Shown here in pieces: positions 36,033 through 45,890 of a stretch of DNA of 64,000 nucleotides (position 1 is its first letter; each line of letters opens with the position of its first letter). This DNA comes from Gonocerus acuteangulatus (Eukaryota > Arthropoda > Insecta > Hemiptera > Coreidae): the NCBI GenBank assembly GCA_946811695.1, contig OX328126.1:2444771-2508770 (forward strand). Direction: 5' to 3'. The notes under the pieces are model-generated. The model was not told the DNA's origin, ran no database searches, and saw only the letters and a list, made by a program, of their open reading frames with translations. The position numbers and the translations under genes are program-made.

Positions 36033-36405
36033 GTGAAGAATATTTGGAATCTTGTTTGAAGACTCTATTTATTAAAAGGTAAAAATTATATTTTGTAATT
36101 TATGTTGATTTCTTTATTGCTTGTTTGATGAAACATTTGGATTGATATTTGTATTTCAGTATTGTTTGGAAATACGTATTTGTTTCCTTTTCATTCTCTT
36201 GGAACTTTTCATACCTGGAGATTAAGTAATCATTATAATATAATTATCTTAATAATTTATTTCTCCAACTATAAAATTTATCTTAACATTAAATGGCTTT
36301 ACCAACGTGTGGCCTAGTAAGTTAAATTCTCTACATAAAAATAACATAACAATATATATATTTATAAATAAATAAATAAAAAATAATAATATCTTTATAT
36401 CCTAC

Positions 36406-36598
36406 CCAGTAGGAATAGTAGTATTATTAGGTGAATGAGTCCTATTGTAAGGAGCTCTCGGCCTGCCCCTGTATGGCGGAGCACCTCTCAAATGCGGAGG
36501 ACCGCCACCTGGTGGGTATGTATAAGGCATTGGTGGTGCTCGAGCTGCACGATTCACATAATGTGGCTGGCGTGCATACATATAATTTCCTCCTCCAC
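36406..36598 (-). CDS. RBBP6: RBBP6 exon f: Gly/Pro/Arg/Tyr-rich segment
   Basis: The acceptor is TGTTGACAG (36600-36599) and the donor is GTAGGA (36405-36400). It reads GGGGNYMYARQPHYVNRAAR, then APPMPYTYPPGGGPPHLRG and APPYRGRPRAPYNR. The Pro/Gly-rich sequence with RGR/PRAPY resembles the proline-rich part of vertebrate RBBP6, which also carries an RGRGF...RPPRAPY-type motif. Such RG/PY-rich segments commonly bind RNA or SH3/WW domains; that role is inferred. The exon leaves with two bases of a Gly codon, matched by the one base at the start of exon g. Confidence 0.92.
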
Positions 36599-36724
36599 CT
36601 GTCAACATATAAGAAAGAATATATATTACAGGAACTGTAATAAATTTTTATGTTTCTTTAATACTATTAATTTTCGTGAGGGGGAGGGGATACCACTCTT
36701 TTTAAGCAAAACAAGAGAGCTTTT

Positions 36725-36785
36725 CATTGTTCTAAAGAAAAGTCACCACCCCCAATGGGAATCGTCACTAAGGCCATGAGTTGCT
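36725..36785 (-). mobile_element. SINE family 1, fragment D
   Basis: The complement reads GATTCCCATTGGGGGTGGTG then ACTTTTCTTTAGAA, the B-box edge and following module of SINE family 1. Both ends are lost. Confidence 0.65.
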
Positions 36786-37009
36786 AAAGTTTTCAATTTG
36801 ACACCACAGTCTAAGGCCATTTTTATGGGATATAGCTGTTACCCGGTGTGCTATGCTACACCTACTTTCTGCATCTATAAAATCAAAAATAAATTAGAAA
36901 CCAAATAATTAATATTAAAATCTAATAACGCAAATCTGTAACAATTTGAGTTCATTGTTTCGAACTCGTGATCTCCGAACTGTGAGTCATAGATGATTTT
37001 AACTGAGCC

Positions 37010-37265
37010 TATGACTCTACCCGTGTCAAAACCTACCTGTGTGCCACATTTGGTCGTAATCGGTCAAACGGTGTGGATGTGTATAAGGAATAAACATACA
37101 GACAGACAGCTGGTAGAAGTTTTTGGCCTAGCCTACGAGACTTCCCATATCAAGACCTACCAGTATTCCGAGTTTGGTCATAATCGTTCAAATGGTGTGG
37201 ATTTGTATAAGGAACAAACAGACAGGCACGTGATTTTTATATATATAGATAAATATATAGATTAA
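37010..37265 (+). mobile_element. Tandem duplicate of the GGTCAAACGGTGTGGAT-type fragment
   Basis: Two units: GGTCGTAATCGGTCAAACGG with TGTGGATGTGTATAAGGAAT, and GGTCATAATCGTTCAAATGG with TGTGGATTTGTATAAGGAAC, about 125 bp apart. Each is followed by ACAGACAG-type sequence; the second ends in a (TA)-rich stretch. Confidence 0.65.
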
Positions 37266-37303
37266 AATTAATAATAAAACGCATTCAAACATTTTAATTT
37301 CTG

Positions 37304-37834
37304 AAGACAGGTATAGTTGGGATTCGGCTAGGAGAAAAACGTCAGACTTTCAAAAAGAAATCTGTATTTTGGACGTTTCGACTGCAACAATGGCAGCCTT
37401 CTTCAGCTAAAAAATATATACAACTTATAAGTAAAGAAAATGTACAAGTAGTAAGTAAAAGACAGGCAGAAATGAGCGGATTATATATATCAATACAATA
37501 AATTTTAACCAATCTTATTTTTAAAAGCAATGAAAATACGGTAGTTGGAAAGAAAACAGCATGTAGAACTTGTTAGTAAAAACAGCACAAAAAAAAATTA
37601 AACAGTAAAAACAACGCACATTTTTTTACTGTTTAATTTTTTTTTGTGCTGTTTTTACTAACAAGTTCTACATTCTTATAAGTTGTATATATTTTTTAGC
37701 TGAAGAAGGCTGCCATTGTTGCAGTCGAAACGTCCAAAATACAGATTTCTTTTTGAAAGTCTGACGTTTTTCTCCTAGCCGAATCCCACCTATACCTGTC
37801 TTCGTATCTCTACAGCGGCTAACTATCTCCATCT
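37304..37834. mobile_element. GGGATTCGGCT palindromic element, copy 2, 15-bp target duplication
   Basis: Flanked by exact ACATTTTAATTTCTG at 37289-37303 and 37835-37849. The ends are inverted (GTTGGGATTCGGCTAGGAGA and the complement near 37773-37790). The right end alone carries the tail with GGCTAACTATCTCCATCT. Two good copies of the hammerhead-like motif lie at 37372-37406 (minus) and 37700-37734 (plus). The centre is a perfect-looking palindrome around 37620. Confidence 0.9.
37700..37734 (+). ncRNA. Hammerhead-ribozyme-like motif (copy 2, right arm)
   Basis: CTGAAGA, then AGGCTGCCATTGTTGCAGTC as a stem-loop, then GAAACGTC. The order fits CUGANGA, stem II, GAA, then a self-complementary ACGU that could form stem III in a dimer, then the cleavable C. 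An extra A lies between the core and the stem, and stem II has mismatches, so activity is doubtful. A mirror copy is at 37372-37406. Confidence 0.4.
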
Positions 37835-38044
37835 ACATTTTAATTTCTGTTCTTAAAAATAAAAAGTATCCTCAGTCAGGAAAGGAAAAGTGCAGGACTC
37901 TATTAAATTAATAAAATGTAATGATTACTTTATAGTACCATGTTTGGAAACCTCTTAGTTTAAGAAAACTGAAGCTGATTGACCTACAAGTAGTGGGAAA
38001 ACCCCTTTTACTCCAATAAAACGGGGATTCCTGTCCTTCTTTGT

Positions 38045-39075
38045 CATCACTTCAGAACAAAGTGCATTTCTAAGGGATACCAAGGAAAATCTTCTGGAAT
38101 GTGAAGTGGCTGTCATTTGTGGCTTTCCTGAGAATTATTCCATAATTTTGCAAGATAAGGCACAATCATACCATTGGTCAAATAGTCAGGCAAGAATTCA
38201 CCCTTTAGTGGTGTATTTTAAAGAGAAAGAAGTCAAAAATTTGAATTTTTTAATAATTTCAGACTGTCTCAACCTTAACACTAAAGCCTTCAACCTTTTC
38301 CAAGTTATATCTGGGAATATCTGAAATGCAAGGTTCAAATAGATCTAAAAACTTCATATCAACTTATCCTACGGCTCTGCAACCCAATACAAAAATAAAC
38401 AAAACTATATTAACTTGTGTAATAAAAAGCAAGATTTTGGAGCTAAGGCTGAATGACATTTTTCAGCAAGAGCACATGGCAAAGGACCATGTGATGGGCT
38501 GGGGGCCACGATGAAAAGACTAGCAGCCAGAGCACGCCTACAAAGACCGTATAAGAACCAAATTATTGATGCAAGGCAACTGATTGAATGGTCACATTAG
38601 TACATATATAATATAAACTTTTGTATTTTTGAACCTTGAAGAATACATTACAACTGAAGAACTGACCAACCGGTACAATACAGCTATAACTTTATAAGGC
38701 ACCCAGAAATTACATGCCTCCATGCCTCTCAAATGTGGAACCAAAGTAAATGTGTAATTACTTTCTTCTGCGGTTGTTTCGGAAATATTTCCTACTGTAA
38801 AGGACATACAGCAGATATTAGTAGATATGTAACATCAATCTATGGTGACACTTGGTGGTTGAGTTATGTTCTGGATAAAGATGAAGATTGCAGTAAAGTG
38901 CAAATTACATTCCTCCATCCTTCAGGTCCTCACGTACACTTATATATCCCACACTGTGGATTCCTTTTTAGAATGTGATGTGGAAAGTGAACCTCTTCAG
39001 ACTGGCAGAACATACAGTTTACGAAACAGTGAAGTGAACCAATGTGTAGGTATCTTCGGGTTCAAGTCTCGATGA
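38045..39075 (+). pseudogene. Decayed member of an uncharacterised insect repeat-protein family
   Basis: Successive frames read FVITSEQSAFLRDTKENLLE, CEVAVICGFPENYSIILQDK, AQSYHWSNSQARIHPLVVYF and FLIISDCLNLNTKAFNLFQ, then AHGKGPCDGLGATMKRLAAR and ARLQRPYKNQIIDARQLIEW. The last part reads KGHTADISRYVTSIYGDTWW, LSYVLDKDEDCS and FLHPSGP. From memory these match a large protein family in insect genomes with FAENYSFVLQDExQSxHW and SHGKGxCDGxGGTxKRLxAR motifs and no assigned function, often multi-copy. Several frameshifts and missing blocks (near 38330-38460 and 38590-38760) make it a pseudogene. Confidence 0.72.
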
Positions 39076-39516
39076 ACCCATTTGTTAACCCTTAACTTTA
39101 CTCATAATATTGGATGGTAAGTGTCTATATGACCTTTATCGGTTGAAAAAAATGTGTATTTCTTAAACCCTGTATCTCCTGATCCCATTGAGATCCCATG
39201 ATAGAATTTTGCTATATGTATTAAGACATTACAAACTATATTTGATATTTTTTTAGAATTTTTAAAATTGCCACTTTTTGAGAAATTTAAATTTTAAAAT
39301 TTCATTTTAAATTTTTTAACTTTTTTTAAATTGTAACCCCTATTTCGTGGCATATCATATTAAAGCCCCATTCAACAGCTTTAAAATGAGACTACTCCCA
39401 GGTTAACATCATCACTGGTTGCCAGTCTACAGGCATCCAAAGGTGACAAAATAAGACATTTTTTCCATGATATATTACTGCATACCAAAAATCATGAAAA
39501 TCTGAGACATCAAGTC

Positions 39517-39905
39517 CGAAAAGTGTGTTGATTTGACATGGAATGACCCTATCCTGGGCTGTATAAGGCCATACTCTAGTTTGGATCTCACTAGGCTGGT
39601 GTAGAGAGTAGAGAATGCCCGTTTATCAACAATCTCACAAACATTTCTCCGCAAGAAGCCTAATGTTTTTAGAGACTTTTTGCCAAACACTGTCCAACAA
39701 TTTTTGGATGACAGTACAGAATCCATGTGAGCACCTAAACCTTTCACCACTGTCACCCTTTTTACCAAGAATTTTCTAAGAAAATAAGGGTAAATAATAG
39801 GATTTCTCTTTCTAGTGAAATTGGTAACACTTCATTTTCTCAGATTGATCTCTATGAAATTCTTGCACTACCAGTTGACAATGACTTGACAACCATGAGA
39901 CTAGG
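39517..39905 (-). pseudogene. LINE reverse transcriptase C-terminal fragment (Jockey/CR1-like)
   Basis: Minus-strand frames give NFIEINLRK, SVTNFTRKRNPIIYPYFL then VKGLGAHMDSVLSSKNCW, SLKTLGFLRRNVCEIVDKRA and FSTLYTSLVRSKLEYG. The KTLGFLxRN...LYxSLVRSxLEYG signature is the thumb region of Jockey/CR1-type LINEs. It is a different element from that at 25-29 kb and badly truncated. Confidence 0.8.
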
Positions 39906-40712
39906 ACGAAAGATATCTGCGATACATTGGCTTTTGTCTACTTTCAGGACATCCTCTCTTCAGGTGAACATGACAAGATTGTAGGAATTGCTGGATGGTG
40001 GAAATTTATGTTCACAAGGATGAAAAAATATCCCTAGTCTCATTTGGAAAGATTAAAATAGAAACAGTTATTATTTTGGTTCGATCTTTCTTTAAAAGTT
40101 TTTATGGCCTTACCTGGAAGAGTCAGGCAGCACCCTTCATCCACTTCTAGAGATACTAATATCACTCTTCAATGCATTGAAAAATATCAGAATGTTTACA
40201 TTTTTTGTTACTCTTCTACTATGGTACTAATTCTACAAATAAGTCCAATTAAAAAAAAAAAAAAAAACAACCAATCAAAAAGAACCCAAACCAAAAACTT
40301 GATTCAACAACTATTTTTCTACTTTTCTCGAAAACGGTTAAAGGTATTGCCTTAAAAATGGTTTCATTTGTTTTCCTATGCCAAGAAGCCTATAAAACAA
40401 GTACTTACAAGCTTATGATATAAGCGTAACAATTTTTTATATAAATTTGAACCACCGTTATTTTCGTTCTCTAAGGGTTCTGAAACGTAGACTTGCCGAG
40501 CCTTGCTCCTAGGAGTTTAAAAGCAAGGCTCGGCTGAATAAAAACCTACGCGTGGGCATTGAATATGGAGCATAGTCCCTGAAAACATTTTGCCAAATAA
40601 ACACCTGTGGAAATTTCAGATCTTTTTATTCATCCTTCTGAACATGACAAGAAGTTCCCTCTGCATATGGAGGGAAGAAAAATAATAATATAGTAATGGA
40701 AATTTGACAAAC

Positions 40713-40897
40713 CTCTTTGATAAATAGGATGTGGAGCCCTCGTAGAACTATGCTGGTTATTACTATTATTCATAGGAGCCTGATTAACGTGATGTAAGGG
40801 CTGGGTCATACCAGGCTGGCTCACGTGGACGTTGATAGACTGGTATCTGTCATTATTCCTCTCATCAACGGTTGGTGTGCCTGATCTATCAGTTCTC
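40713..40897 (-). CDS. RBBP6: RBBP6 exon e: polar linker
   Basis: The acceptor is TTGTTTTGCCAG (40899-40898) and the donor is GTTTGT (40712-40707). The exon reads RTDRSGTPTVDERNNDRYQS, then a Gln/His/Asn-rich run containing SQPGMTQPLHHVNQAP, and ends at PHPIYQR plus one base. There is no recognisable fold; it is a likely disordered RNA- or protein-binding linker. A palindromic mobile element (40924-41228) sits only 26 bp upstream of the exon edge, with one copy of its 13-bp target duplication between, so the branch point probably lies in or beside that element. Confidence 0.88.
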
Positions 40898-40923
40898 CTG
40901 GCAAAACAACAAAAATTAATATT

Positions 40924-41228
40924 CATGAAGATTAGATAGTTAGCTGTCGAGGTGATAAGCAAACATGGAATAGTTGGGATTCGGCTAAAAAGAAACCTCA
41001 ATACGATTTTTGTAAAAAAATCTATATTCAGGACGTTTCCACAGTCACTTATCTTACTTATAAACTTTTTTTTTCTGTGTATTAATTTCTGTTTTTTTCT
41101 TTGTTTCTTATTATTTTAGCTGACGAAGGCTACCAAAGAGTAGCCGAAACATCCTGAATATAGATTTTTTTACAAAAATCGTATTGAGGTTTCTTTTTAG
41201 CCGAATCCCAACTATTCCATGTTTGCTT
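40924..41228. mobile_element. GGGATTCGGCT palindromic element, copy 3, 13-bp target duplication
   Basis: Flanked by exact AAAAATTAATATT at 40911-40923 and 41229-41241. The left end begins CATGAAGATTAGATAGTTAG followed by the CTGTCGAGGTGAT tail, present at this end only. The GTTGGGATTCGGCT core is at 40973 and its complement lies near 41201-41214. The best hammerhead-like fold of the window is at 41115-41158. The element lies just upstream of RBBP6 exon e in the sense of the gene. Confidence 0.92.
41115..41158 (+). ncRNA. Hammerhead-ribozyme-like motif (copy 3)
   Basis: TTTAG pairs with CTGAA (stem I, five pairs with one G-U). CTGACGA is the core; GGCTAC pairs perfectly with GTAGCC around a CAAAGA loop (stem II); GAA and ACATC follow. 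All positions match a hammerhead except one extra A between CTGACGA and stem II, and ACAT is a poorer stem III than ACGT. It is a candidate only. Confidence 0.45.
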
Positions 41229-41782
41229 AAAAATTAATATTTGTGTAGAAGTAACTACATATGAGAAAAATAATATTGAAAACATTCAGCAATAAAACTC
41301 TACCGACTTAAAAAAAATATTCCACCACAGAAATACATTTCCATGCATCCTGTGCCATTGGGATGCATTAACTACATGACATGCATACAACACTCCTTTT
41401 TGTTTCCGTTAAAGTATATAATTTTTTTAAAAAATCAGTCCTGTAATCAGGCCTAGAGGGGCAGATATTGTAGAGGCATTTGATTCTTAACCATACAGCA
41501 CACTAGGGAGATAGTGTGGTCAGTACTATGCAACGAGCGCCGGATTTTTCCCTTTATTGGTACTCATTATTTAAAGGCTGGGTTGGCCTAGAGGCCGAAT
41601 CCAACCCACTAATAAAGACACTAGAAGATAAAATCTTTAGTGCACTCAGATTTTGAACAGAGGTCTTCCAGCATCTTAGTTGAGCGCTCTACTACTGAGC
41701 TTAACTTTCCCCCAAAGTACACAATTATTAAACATAATTTTATTTCAATATTTTCCAGGTGGAGGGGCACTGAAAGAGAATT

Positions 41783-42226
41783 AACAAAGTCAATTCAATT
41801 TATTTTATGTAAGCTCTACAAGTTTCACATCTTAGGTGCCCCTTCAGGAGCTAGAAAACTCACTAAACTAAAAAATACAGCCTAATTGTATTATGACGAA
41901 CCTTCCTGTACAATAGCCACGTCCAAAATGGGTTACTACTACTTATAGCGTCAATCAGCTGTGAGTAGTCAGCTGTGTAAAATCGATAGATTTTAAAAAC
42001 CAAAAATTGATCATCCAGAAAAAGATTAGTCCATTATAATAAAATATTTTTTTCAATTTTGTCACATAATTAAAATAAAATAATTAAATTTTGTTTAGTA
42101 AATTAAAAAATATACTATTTGAATATTTGATATCAGTTTTTTTATTAACTGCTTGTTTCCTGAAAAGGCACCAAAGGTGTGAAACATGTAGAGCTTAAAT
42201 GAAACAAATTGAATTGACATTTTTAA
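41783..42226. repeat. Inverted repeat with CTGAA-GGCACC-GAAAC words
   Basis: GTCAATTCAATTTATTTTAT and GTAAGCTCTACAAGTTTCAC at 41789-41830 are complemented by 42181-42224 (GAAACATGTAGAGCTTAAAT). Each arm carries CTGAAnnGGCACC...TGTGAAAC, a weaker relative of the hammerhead-like motif, with GCTC...GAGC outside it on the left arm. Confidence 0.65.
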
Positions 42227-43076
42227 GACGTTCGGTGCCGACGACCCGCCTGACGAGTGTACTCGTCCTTTCCCTCCAAGCCTACGACCCACTCTCTTGC
42301 CTTCCTCGGTCCCTGACTCTCCCGGGACACCTTGGCTTAGCTTTAGTTTAGGGAGTTGACTCACTCTCATGCTACTGTTGGTTTGTGAGGAAATATTTCT
42401 ACCCGGATTGGTGTTTGCATTGTTTCAACATATTTGTACATAGGAATTGTAAATACATATTTAGTTTGTAGCTGTAAGAAGTATGTAATTAATATGCAGG
42501 GAAGTAAAATTTATATACTTTTTTGTATAATAAAATTGTAAATATATTCAAAGATATTGAAGATTCCTTTCCATTCCTTTTCATAAGTTTAGAGATTAAC
42601 CTTTACGAGTCGGCAACCCACACGACCTTAGACACTAAATATACAAAGGGAACAGGTAACAGAGAGAACCCCCATTCAGGAAGCTCAAACAGCTTACAAA
42701 ACATCCCACTAGATGTCGCAAAAAACTGTCACAACGGTCACACATCAAATAGGAAAATCAAAAACTCCAGGTCTCCACCACAATTCATTTATTTGATTCA
42801 CAAAGCACGCTTTCAGAGTCTACAGCTCCATCCTCAGAGCCTCTAGTTGCGTGTTGGTGTCAAAAGCAGGTTTGATTGACAATCCTGTGAGTAAAAGAAT
42901 CCCTTTTTTAAGAAAAGTGGCATAGCATTTCGTCATCTGAGCATAGAACTACGAACTAATTGATTTGCTAAAAAGATAAAATCACAGACACGAGGCGAGG
43001 ATAGAGAAAATGATGCAAATACGGATGGTGGAGGAGGGGGCCCTTGGACTGAGGAGGAGGAATACTTGAAAATATA

Positions 43077-43180
43077 CCCCCCCCCCCCCCTCTATAGGTA
43101 TGTGCTGGTGAAATTTCCAATTCGGCCTACTTAATGTGCCAGGCTGAATGCATTTTTTTGGGGGGGGGGGGGGGGGGGGG
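43077..43180 (+). repeat. C14 and G21 homopolymers 69 bp apart
   Basis: Fourteen C at 43077-43090 and twenty-one G at 43160-43180. They could pair with each other, and the G run could form a quadruplex. Copy length may also be a sequencing or assembly effect. Confidence 0.9.
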
Positions 43181-43325
43181 TAGAATGAGTTCGGTCATGG
43201 TATATTAATAAAACTACATTTTTTTATAAGAAAATGAGTTTTATTATTTGCCGACATTTCGACTTGAAATTCAAGCCTTCATCAGGACTGTAAAACTGGG
43301 AAAATAGAGTTAATACTAATATATA

Positions 43326-44118
43326 GAGCTCGGAAGTTAGGCAAAATGCCTTTTTTATCTGAATGGATATATTGAAGAATCAGATAGAAATAAATATGTT
43401 TCCGTGCATTTAGGAAGTGTAGAGACAATTTTTATTTTGCCTTTTTTGCCTATTTTGGCTATTTTAAGATTTAATGCCTTTTTTGCTCGTTATGCAATTT
43501 TTTTCTGCGATTTAAACATTTTAAAAAGCACATAACGAATTTCGAATTTCAGATCGTCGAAAACAAAAAAGGTTTCACAAATTAAATTACATTTTGCTGT
43601 CAAAAATATCAATTCGAAAGCTTATTTTCCCAACCCGTGGATTGACCCTCTGTAAATAACAGAGCCTTCCTTAGTAGAAGAAATGCACATGCATAATGAA
43701 TAGGAGGAAAGAGAGAGGATGAGAGAAGTACGTATCCTTCCTCACACCCCTTTTGCTGTGACAATGGTGTAATTACCTGCTATTCCGGATTTCGAAATGA
43801 TAAGATATTGCAGAGGAAGTTTTTCCATAATGAAAAACATTTTTTCTTTAGGGTCTATGAGAGTTGATACTTTGAAAAAGCAACTTGTTGTTGCTTCTAA
43901 GAAGGGAAAGTAAGAGTAAGTACACTAATTCTGTGATACATTGATAATAAAGAAATGAATGAGTATACATATTTTCATTAATAATGAGTGAGATTCCTCT
44001 TTGCCTTCACTCCTAATAAATGCCTAGTTTAATTACAATACTGCCTATTTTCAGTATTTCAAGTGCCTTTTTGCCTGCCTATTTTAACCAAAAATAAATG
44101 CCTATCTTCCGGGCTCTA
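43326..44118. mobile_element. hAT-like MITE inside the palindromic element
   Basis: AGAGCTCGGAAGTTAGGCA at 43326 and the complement of TGCCTATCTTCCGGGCTCT ending at 44118 are inverted repeats. ACTAATAT occurs at or within two bases of both ends, an 8-bp duplication candidate as expected for hAT. The ends are rich in TGCCTTTTTTGCC-like words. No transposase. Confidence 0.65.

Positions 44119-44119
<1 letters not shown>

Positions 44120-44176
<57 letters not shown>
44120..44176. repeat. (TA)n microsatellite
   Basis: About 55 bp of TA followed by a short CA run. Confidence 0.97.
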
Positions 44177-44186
<10 letters not shown>

Positions 44187-44868
44187 AAAGAAATGACAAA
44201 CACAGAAACACATTATGGAAGTGAGTGAATGATACATTTGGTAAGTCTGTGTTATAGCTAGAGCTTAATTAGAGGTGGATTAATACAGATTCAACACTTA
44301 AATGTGTAACATAGAAAAATATATAATGTTTAACAGATAAATATGTTACCCTTTTAAGTTTTAAATCTGTATTAATCTACCTCTAATTTAAGGTCTAGCT
44401 ATAACATACACTTAGGAAATGTATCATTCATTCTCTTCCATGTAGAATGTTTTTATCATTTCTTCTGTATATATATTAGTATTAACTTTGTTCTCCCTGC
44501 TTTACAGCCCTCATGAAGGACTGAATTTCAAGCCGAAACATTGGCAAATAATAAAACTACATTTTCCTATTAGAAAATGTAGTTTTATTAAGATACTACG
44601 ACCAATGCAATCCTACGACCAATTCTCATCAGCAACAGTCAACGATCTCCTCTCAATACTTTAGGAATCATTCTATATTTCATTTAAATCCAATTACTTC
44701 ACACGTTGTATAATAATGAGTTGTATTGTATAAAAGCTGGAAGAAGCCAATCATACTTCCCTCCTTTAGGACCATTACTAGAAAATGATTAACACTAATT
44801 TTATACGCTTAAACTTAATAGAAGATGAGTTTGGAGATAGAGAGAAAATGATGAAGAGAGAAACGTAC

Positions 44869-44913
44869 CAGTGATCACTCCTTTCGTGCTTGCGTGTCGC
44901 TTGTCTACTCCGT
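44869..44913 (-). CDS. RBBP6: RBBP6 exon d: 45-nt microexon, basic
   Basis: This 45-nt exon has acceptor TTCTCCCTAG (44915-44914) and donor GTACGT (44868-44863). It enters with one base and leaves with two, and encodes RSRQATRKHERSDH plus a split Trp codon (TG|G) completed by exon e. At exactly 15 codons it could be skipped without shifting the frame, so it is a good candidate for alternative splicing. The call rests on phase fit on both sides, the strong donor and the basic SR-like composition. No other micro-exon in this intron was needed to maintain frame. Confidence 0.8.
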
Positions 44914-45820
44914 CTAGGGAGAAATCAGAACTTGTTTATCTAGGCTATATTTAAGTTTAAATATTATTTTTTATAGCAAATATTAAAGAATTTGTGTGAA
45001 ATGAAAATTCGCGATAATAGAAAACCAGCTTTAAGTATTTGAATTTATAGTAAAAAAAACAAAAACACATTTACACACTTGCCAAAGCTCCGGCTGATGA
45101 CTGCTTTATATATAGGCTGATACCTCATTTATGGAAAATAATTATCAAATATCCAATTTACTTATGCTGTAGAGATTATGGATAATATAAGGTTTCATCA
45201 TATTATGAGCATGGCGGTGATCCCTCAAACAACCATCCTAGATCCCTAGACATTCTTCAAGTTAAATAGAATTTATAAGTAACTTTTAAAAATTCCATTT
45301 GAGGGCATCAGAAGTGAAGGGTTTTAAGTGAAATTTTTGAAAAAAATGAGTTAGATACAGGAATGGGTTGTGAAAACCGTAATCTTGTGGATGGTAAAGA
45401 GATCCAAGTGATTTTCTTGACAGTTGCTCCTACTTAGCTTGTGTTCTCTTGAGTATTGTCACTTTTGTAATATAAATAATATTATGTCCAGAAGGAAATT
45501 AAGGGGTCTATATGAGGATTATTTTGCATATTAATCATAAACCGGATGATGTACTTATTATGTATTATGTAGCTAAGGACCTGAGGATTCATCTGGTATG
45601 ATCGGAACTGTAAAAATCTAGTTTTTTCTATTACAACTCAAACATTTTTCTCAAAACTTTGAGTTTGTTACTTAGACCCTTTGTCATCTGGAGTACTAAT
45701 TTGTATTATACAGCACCACCGACACATTACTTCACCCAGATATAGGTGCTGTGGCGGTGAATATATTAAATAAGCGGCAATAAAGGTAAAACTTTTTATG
45801 GAACAAATTATTTTTGAAAC

Positions 45821-45823
<3 letters not shown>

Positions 45824-45881
<58 letters not shown>

Positions 45882-45890
45882 AAAAAAAAA
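45824..45890 (+). repeat. Poly(A) run of about 65 bp
   Basis: An A run with a single G at 45869, following 3'-end-like sequence (GCGGCAATAAAGGTAAAAC at about 45773). It may be the tail of an unrecognised retrocopy. Confidence 0.9.

Larger units (their letters stand above)
43205..44605. mobile_element. Palindromic element carrying hammerhead-like motifs, split by an insertion
   Basis: The left part TATTAATAAAACTACATTTT to ACTAATATAT (43201-43325) is complementary to the right part 44470-44605 (ATTAGTATTAACTTTG ... AAAATGTAGTTTTATTAAG). A second family, unlike GGGATTCGGCT, but with the same motif: the complement of 43253-43285 reads CTGATGAAGGCTTGAA then TTTCAAGTCGAAATGTC, with an eight-pair stem II. 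A hAT-like MITE interrupts it. Confidence 0.72.
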
